DNA of 64,000 bases, from assembly GCA_019188255.1 (NCBI GenBank), contig JAETXT010000002.1, forward strand, positions 4,712,001-4,776,000. Direction: 5' to 3'. Made by a program: the position numbers and the translations under genes. This DNA is from Verticillium longisporum. Its lineage: Eukaryota > Ascomycota > Sordariomycetes > Glomerellales > Plectosphaerellaceae. The notes under the pieces were generated by a model, which was given only the letters and a program-made list of their open reading frames with translations, ran no database searches and was not told the DNA's origin. Shown in pieces: positions 58,432-64,000 of the stretch. The stretch's first letter is position 1. Every line of letters starts with the position of its first letter.

Positions 58432-60085
58432 TCACTCCTCCTCGTCTTTTGCAGACGATGAGATAGCTACCTGACAAGTTCTCGCGTTGTGGCCGGTCTT
58501 CCCGCATACGCTACAGCATCGTTTCTTCGGCTGGGACCACGACGCGGGACCCGGGTTCTGCAGCGTTTCCTCTTTTATCTGGATATCTACTTCCTTCTGA
58601 GCAATCTTGTCCTGTCCCTCGCCTACAGCCATGCTTCCTCCTTCCCGGAGACGTAGCTTTTTGGCCCTCCGGCGTCGGCTTAGTGTAGCATTTTCCTCTC
58701 GAAGGATCATAACCTCTGACTTCAAAAGAGCGATCTGGTGCATAACACCCCGCGTCCCCTTCGCAAGATAGTCAACAGCATCTAAAATTGACGTTGGGGA
58801 GCTTCCCTGGTGGCGTGAGATTCGCCCTTTGATGAAGTCAGTCTGGGAACCTGCCTCGAGCAGGTTAGTGGGCGTCTTAGAGACCCAAGAATCACGCTCC
58901 CCGTGGGACGTCCCCGGAGGCGTCGTCGTCCTCAACCTCACATCCAGCTTTGACAGGACTGTTTCCGGGTTATGGGGACAAGCCCCGCTCCTCGAAAGCC
59001 TCCCTGGATGTTTTTTCTGTCATTGCTTGCTGAAATGCAGCCGAAAACGCCGGGAAGAAGTCCTCTTTGCTGATGTGCGTTGTACCCGCCCTCATCCTAT
59101 CCTCGATTTGCCGACCGTATGCTTTCTTTAGTGGGCCAAAACACCCAACATCGAGAGGCTGGAGTAGATGTGACGAATGAGGAGGCATACAGAGTGTGAT
59201 GATGTTGTTCTCCTTGCAGTAGAGTTCGAAGTCGACCGAGTGGTGACTTTCGTGGCCATCCAGGATCAGTAGGCGATAACCGCCCGAAGTACGGGACTTT
59301 GTATGCCTGTCAAAATGCCGAATCCATTCCAGACCAATATCATTCGTCGTCCAGCCGTTTGGAGATGTTGCGATTCTCCAGTCGCGAGAAATCGCGTCGT
59401 CCTGGTACCAGCTCGAGAGGTGGTACTTGCCCGAAACCACGATGAACGGCGGGACGGAGAAACCCAACGCGCCAACGCCCTGGATCACCGTAACCCATTC
59501 CCGGTTGCCTGGCTGCCTCATCTTCACATTGGACCGTCTTTCCGAACTGGTCACGACCATTCCGTTGGCGATAACGCCCATCTGGAAGCCGGTCTCGTCA
59601 AAGTTGTACATGTCAGCCTCTTGGATGCCGTACTTGGCGATCATGTTATGCACGAGGCGGAACCACGCGTTTATCGCGTCCGGATCTTCGCATTGGGCCC
59701 TCTTGTAGTCGTACTTGCGAAAGAAACGCGTCCGGAGCTCTGGTTGCCGTTTGACGAAGTTTGCGGCCCAGTTCTTCCCGACGCGTGGCGCGTCACGGTC
59801 GGCAAGCAGGCGATTCGCCATATCTCCGACCTCACCCAACCGGGGAGGGTAAGATCGCGCATCTAGGTCAAGGATATATTCGACAATAGTTTTCTCTTCT
59901 AGTACTGTTAATTTGGCAGAATTGGGCGGGCTTTCGCGTCGGGAGGGTTTGCCCTTCTGGCGTCGGAGGAGCGTCGTTAAGGGGACGGTGTAGATCCTCG
60001 CAGCACTCCGGGCGCTTAGGTTCGGGTCATTGTCCATAGCTTGGATAGCAAGGAATAATTGACCTTCTTTTGAAAGAGTCTCCAT
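58432..60085 (-). pseudogene. pogo-family transposase with C-terminal zinc knuckle, frameshifted
   Basis: Transposase that cuts and pastes its own element at TA sites. Frame 1 (60085 to 58970, 371 aa) has an N-terminal psq-type helix-turn-helix (NLSARSAARIYTVPLTTLL), then a CENP-B/Tc5 DNA-binding domain. The catalytic acidic residues are in MYNFDETGFQMG, LLILDGHESHH and LQPLDVGCFGPL. It stops just after FEERGLSP. The next frame (58941-58432) continues the family sequence NPETVLSKLDVRLRT without a break in sense. It ends with a CCHC knuckle (CSVCGKTGHNARTC) and an acidic tail. The shift falls at a run of four C (58974-58977 on the coding strand); two more C would restore one frame. With no other stop in about 540 codons, the element is either young or its consensus is slightly wrong. 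Confidence 0.9.
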
Positions 60086-60137
60086 CGCGGGCGGAGGTGG
60101 AATCTGTAGAATTCAGGTGTAGGTCGTGGGCCCGGGC

Positions 60138-60183
60138 GAAGTGAACCACTCGCTTGGGTGAACCACTCGCTTGTGGATTACGT
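60138..60183 (-). repeat. Right terminal inverted repeat of the transposon
   Basis: Reverse complement of the left repeat with one mismatch between the two internal GCGAGTGGTTCAC copies. Confidence 0.93.
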
Positions 60184-60228
60184 TAAATGTATTCAAATCC
60201 CACCCATTAACCACTCTGGCATGCTGCC

Positions 60229-60799
60229 TATGAAATCGCTCCACATCCTCCGCAAATAAGTAGTTCCACATCATGCAAAATTTTGCCCCTTCTGTTTCCA
60301 TCAGTCGTTGGAGATCCGATCAGGCGATTCACCACTGTTCCAAATCTATATGATCGGCATTTCTAAGCCATGATGCACTTGGTCCAACATTACAGCAACC
60401 TACAAGACAAAAGTCACCCAAGTCGAGTCTACTTAGGCCAACGTGTTTACGGGCTTGGGCTGCTCTGCACAAGGACCATCAGTAGCTATCCCTCCAAGCT
60501 ATCGATGAATCGAAAGACCGACAGAGTGACCTCTGAATCATCAAGAGGCTGTAGTGGTGGCTCATCGGGATGCGGGGCGCCTGTGGGTCAGCTAGTGGCC
60601 TTGCACTGAACAAGTGTCTGCGGCACTGGACTATCTCTTTCTTTCGCCTATTGCACGGTACACACTCACTATGAGCATTTATCTATATATCAGACATTTT
60701 GCATCAAATGAACCCTGCAGTACTGCACGACCCTGAGGTATCGACAGCCTCAAAATCTGGTCCAGGCACCCACAACCCTGGTCACCCACCCGCCTCACC
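60229..60799. other. Intergenic spacer
   Basis: About 570 bp between the tRNA 5' end and the divergent methyltransferase gene. A TATATA occurs near 60684. No gene seen. Confidence 0.55.
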
Positions 60800-61583
60800 A
60801 TGTCGACCACCCGTGGCAAGACATATATTGTCGAGCATCTCGACCCCGAGCTCGGCCCTTGGTCAGAGCTCGAATACATTGCCATCGCCAAGGAAACCCA
60901 TGAGGCCAAGGGGACCTTCCTTCTCTCCTCGCTTCCCGCAGGCTTCAAGGCCCCTGCCAAGCTCCAGGCAAGCCCTGCCTTCAAGGCCGAAAACAGGGGC
61001 GTCGAGGAGCTCTACGCCGCCGACAAGTCACGAGTGTGCCTCCTGGACCCGGCGGCCGCCAGCGACCTCGGCCCTGAGGACGGCGATAAGTTTGACGCCT
61101 TCCTCTTCGGCGGCATCCTTGGTGATGACCCTCCCCGAGGTTCGTCCAACTCGCATGACTCTCACATGAGAACCACTCGCCTGACCTGCTGTAGACCGCA
61201 CTTCGGAGTTGAGGAAGAAGGGTTTCGAGGGCCGCAGGCTTGGACCCAAGCAGATGACCACTGACACGGCTGTCCGCGTGACGAGGCTCGTGGTCGAGGG
61301 CAAGAGTAAGTGCGCGTATCTGACCTGTCGCCCACAAGTGACCTAATGTTGGTGCAGCGGCCCTGGACAAGATTGCGTACCTCGACTACCCTGACTTGGT
61401 CTTCAACGAGCATGAGAGCACTCAGATGCCTTTCCGTTACGTGGAAGGCAGTGACGGCAAGCCTGTGATGCCAGAGGTGAGTCTTCTGTTTCAGGTTGAC
61501 ACACGGTCCGCGCTGACTTGTCCCAGGGCATGGTGGAACTAATCCAAAAGGACTCTGACAAGGCTATAGATGATATGTTCTAA
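60800..61583 (+). CDS. sfm1: Sfm1-type SPOUT protein arginine methyltransferase
   Basis: Ortholog of yeast Sfm1 (YOR021C), which methylates an arginine of ribosomal protein Rps3 using S-adenosylmethionine. Start ATG 60800 (MSTTRGKTYIVEHLDPELGP). Conserved segments in order are WSELEYIAIAKETH, FLLSSLP, RVCLLDPAAASDLGPEDGDKF, the SPOUT knot FGGILGDDPPRDRTSELR, RRLGPKQMTTDTAVR, KIAYLDYPDLVFNEHESTQM and PFRYVEGSDGKPVMPEGM. It ends KDSDKAIDDMF. Introns at about 61141-61194, 61305-61357 and 61477-61527 join in phase. The frame and cofactor knot are intact and the length is typical. Confidence 0.94.
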
Positions 61584-61816
61584 AATTTAAGCTTTATTGA
61601 CCGTTATTGATGCCATGACCACGTTATGAACATAGGTAATGATGACTTCATGTGTAAAGGGTACACCATTTGTCCGATTTGCTCGGATTGGGCATCAATA
61701 CGCGACATCATCACGACAAATGACGTCAAGTGGAAACAAACTCAATTTCCCGCTGGGATACCGGCGCCTGTGCTCGACTACATAAAGTATTCTGCCTGGC
61801 CTCCTGTCTTCGCTGT

Positions 61817-62136
61817 TTACATAGCATCAAGGCGCTCCTTGGCCGACTGCTTGGCCTCATCCGAAACGTTGGGGTTGTTCAGGGTACTATGATGATATGT
61901 GAGCATGATCATTCGGAATTGCTGAAAAAAGTCACTCACGCCTTGAGACCGCCGGCGACATTACCAGGGTTCTTGTTATCGTCGTTGGCAGACTGGGCCG
62001 AGGCGGCGTTGGGGGCGTCCTCGCCGCCGGACTCATTGTTCAGGACATCGCGGGAGTGCTGCTTGCTCTCCTCGGAGGTGTTGGGGTTGTTGATGTTGGC
62101 CTTGTGGCCTCCGGCAACCTGGGCATCGCTAGGCAT
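61817..62136 (-). CDS. con-6: Conidiation-specific protein 6 (CON-6)
   Basis: Small hydrophilic protein of 88 aa, abundant in conidia of related fungi. Two exons (61940-62136 and 61817-61886) join as GGLKA-TLNNPN. The protein has two copies of the CON-6 repeat: GGHKANINNPNTSEESKQHS near the start and GGLKATLNNPNVSDEAKQSA at the end, the latter preceded by KNPGNVA. There is no signal peptide or membrane segment. The molecular function of the family is unknown; expression during conidiation is established in Neurospora. Confidence 0.94.
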
Positions 62137-64000
62137 GTTGGTGGTGGTGGGGGGTTGGTCGAAGGGGAAAAGGGTGGTTTACTGATGTGGTGAGTTGTGG
62201 ATTGATCGGTTGATGTTGCTGATGAAGCTGCTGTGATGAGGAGCATATGGACTGGTGGAGAGGAAGGTGAGCCCTTCTTATAGATGATTTGGAGGCTTGT
62301 TGTACACTCGATGCCCAACAGCAACAGGCCGCTGCTGGACCAAACTGATTCCGTGTCTAACACCATGCAGTGTACCGTGAAAGCATGCCATCGAAGAGTG
62401 AAGCCTGAAGGGCGGTGGTCTCCCAACGTCTGACACAGCTGCTCGTCCGGATCCATGCATCATCTCCTCATCTCGATCACCGATATACCAGCTTGATGTG
62501 GCTTTCCACGTCATGACGTCTGGCACGTCTCAAAGGTTGGGCTCGGCCAGCACTTGCCATCATCATCACTACAAGCCATGCCGGCTGTTGTTTTGCAAGG
62601 GAGCGTGAACAAGGTACATGCTCAGGGCAGCCAAACAATGCCTCTCGGCATCAGCAGCCCTAGGTAGATCTTGTTTGTAGCCGATCTCAGAAACTGGGTC
62701 TAAGCCAGGCCGCGTTGAATGCAGTCGAGGTGGACTGTGAAAGCAGCATGTGAGAAGGCTGCCCAATGCCATCGAACCAAGCTACGGAGAGAAAGCTCCT
62801 GTTGACATGGGGCTGAGACGGATAGCTGCGGCCGGAGGACTCCATTCTTTGCCTAGACCGCTAGACAGGTACGATGGTAAGGTTTGGGATCCGACATGGG
62901 GTAGTGAAGAGGGGCAGTGATCGGCCTTATTCGAGAAATGGAAAAGAAACGAATGTAAGGCACGGCTCGCTGAATGCCATACCAACGTTAGTGACATGGG
63001 GAACTACCGATGGATGACGACTCCATCGCCCGCGCACCCTTCGCCCGATTCAAATTGCACAGGCTTTGGTGCAGGAATACATGCAATCCGTGAATATGGA
63101 GACAGACATCTGCTTCACGCACTATCAGTTGTCCTAGGCTGTTGAATGTTAAAGTGTCGAAATTGTGAACAGGAAGGCTTGAGGGAGGCATTCACAAGTG
63201 ATGATGTCATGGAAAAGGCGTTGACAGCTGGCAGTGTTTGCAAATTCGAGGACCGGAGTCCTGGAAGACTTGAGCAGCTGCCAATGTCAACCGTTAACAG
63301 GTTTCTCTCCATCAGTGACAGAAGTCAATGTGTGGTCGTAGTTGACGGCACGACCGTCTTTTCCCCGCGTGGAGTCATGTGTGTCAGTGGCTTTCTGCGG
63401 CGAATCGCCGTTTCCTGCACGCTGTCAGCTTACCCATGATCTTACGCATTGAAAGAAAATAGCGATTTTGGTTTGTGCGTCGCGGACCAAAGGCTCCTTC
63501 GCCTGGATGGTGCAACGCCGTTTTAGGAAGGCATGGTTTACCCTCTCTTCTTACCTACCTTACTGTAGGTAGGTAGACTAAGGAGGGAGGAAGTCATGCA
63601 TGGGCAGACTAGCAGTGTAATGCCTGCCGAGAGATATCTGTGCCGCACATTTGCAATGCGAATTATGTCAATGTAGCCTCGACTGACATCTGCTATCTCC
63701 CCATGGACTTTGTTGATGAAGCCATCGTGAAGGCTGTTACCAGAAATAGCACCTGACTAAAAAGGTGCCTTGACCTGGGAGATGCACATCGAGCACGAGA
63801 GCCCCACGAGCCAGGTGCATCGTACCCGCAGCCAATCACCGCCTGCACTGCGGCTGTTAGGGGAGGGCTAGCCGCGGAATGCGGCTGTGCTGAGGCTTGT
63901 CCCAATTCTGACCTCACCTCCATCGCGGCGTCCGAGAGGACCCATTGCAACTCGTCACGCGAAAGCAGGACAGTTCACACTAGCGATCCCTAAATCAGCC
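62137..64000. other. Terminal intergenic region
   Basis: Beyond the con-6 promoter I see no gene. A small inverted repeat (TTACCTACC near 63551 and GGTAGGTAG near 63567) is present. Frames of about 100 aa near 63.1-63.4 kb have no family features. Confidence 0.5.
62277..62282 (-). promoter_or_regulatory. Putative TATA element of con-6
   Basis: TATAAG lies about 140 bp upstream of the con-6 ATG, a fitting place for a TATA box of a strongly induced gene. Confidence 0.45.

Larger units (their letters stand above)
58325..60183 (-). mobile_element. pogo/Fot-type DNA transposon (Tc1/mariner superfamily)
   Basis: Complete 1859 bp element flanked by TA duplications (58323-58324 and 60184-60185). 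Terminal inverted repeats of about 46 bp match with one mismatch. It encodes a CENP-B/psq-type helix-turn-helix and a DDE_1 transposase plus a C-terminal CCHC knuckle. The insertion lies within the intron of tRNA-Ser(UGA). Confidence 0.95.
58274..60228 (-). tRNA. tRNA-Ser (anticodon UGA), intron-containing and split by a transposon
   Basis: The 5' half (60192-60228, minus strand) reads acceptor GGCAGCA, D arm CCA...TGG, anticodon stem TGGGA and loop TTTGAA. The 3' half (58274-58317) reads ATCCCA, variable arm with GGA/TCC, T arm GCAGG-TTCGAAC-CCTGC, acceptor TGCTGTC and discriminator G. All stems pair between or within the halves. The joined loop TTTGAAA gives anticodon UGA, and the sequence closely resembles fungal tRNA-Ser(UGA) with its long variable arm. 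The gap is a canonical tRNA intron site (after position 37). The ancestral intron is about 13 nt (TACATTTATACCT) once the 1859 bp transposon and one TA duplication are removed. A and B boxes are now about 1.9 kb apart, so transcription is probably lost or severely reduced. Confidence 0.92.

Noticed and set aside
63115..63439. 97-codon frame near the right end
   Set aside because: Composition unlike the neighbouring genes, no domain, overlapping frame on the other strand.

Overview
The window is nuclear DNA from a filamentous ascomycete (Pezizomycotina), most likely a Sordariomycete. The evidence is short GT-AG introns, C-rich third codon positions, a group II G-alpha subunit of the GNA-2/MagC type, a CON-6 conidiation protein, an ORP1-like regulator and an M35 deuterolysin. 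The genus cannot be fixed from sequence alone. The genes are ordinary chromosomal housekeeping and signalling genes. I see no secondary-metabolite cluster, rDNA or CRISPR.

Layout from left to right. 0-9 kb: G-alpha subunit (-), spermidine synthase (+), free methionine-R-sulfoxide reductase (+). 9-13 kb: a gene-poor, TpA-rich stretch, then a secreted deuterolysin (+). 13-27 kb: a dense block with amidophosphoribosyltransferase (+), a LETM1-like mitochondrial protein (+), an Hrp1/Nab4-type RNA-binding protein (-) with a 1.34 kb intron, a Gyp1-type Rab-GAP (+) and a NASP/Hif1 histone chaperone (+). 27-36 kb: a 9.4 kb stretch with no recognisable gene. 36-41.6 kb: an ORP1-like gene (+) with an interrupted frame, and a GNAT acetyltransferase (-). 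42-45 kb: tRNA-Val(AAC) (-) and an SPX-domain membrane protein (-). 47-62 kb: fructosamine-kinase-like protein (+), U3 snoRNP protein Mpp10 (+), Fe-S assembly factor Dre2 (+), Golgi carboxypeptidase Kex1 (-), a tRNA-Ser(UGA) gene (-) split by a transposon, the Sfm1-type methyltransferase (+) and CON-6 (-). The last 1.9 kb holds nothing I recognise.

The most striking structure is at 58.27-60.23 kb. A complete 1,859 bp pogo/Fot-type DNA transposon (TA target duplication, 46 bp inverted repeats, DDE transposase, CCHC knuckle) sits inside the short intron of a tRNA-Ser(UGA) gene. The two tRNA halves pair perfectly across it.

A second theme is broken reading frames in genes that should be intact. 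Dre2, Kex1 and the transposase each need extra C bases at a C-run (G-run on the other strand) to stay in frame. This points to under-called homopolymers in the assembly rather than three pseudogenes. The NASP gene has an in-frame TAG, and the ORP1-like gene has several in-frame stops. Homopolymer error does not explain these, so they need checking against reads.

Most genes act alone. Functional links are purine synthesis (Ade4), polyamine synthesis (SPDS), ribosome biogenesis and modification (Mpp10; Sfm1 acting on Rps3), secretory-pathway processing (Kex1, Gyp1; the deuterolysin carries a Kex2-type propeptide site), and phosphate or inositol-pyrophosphate sensing (SPX protein).
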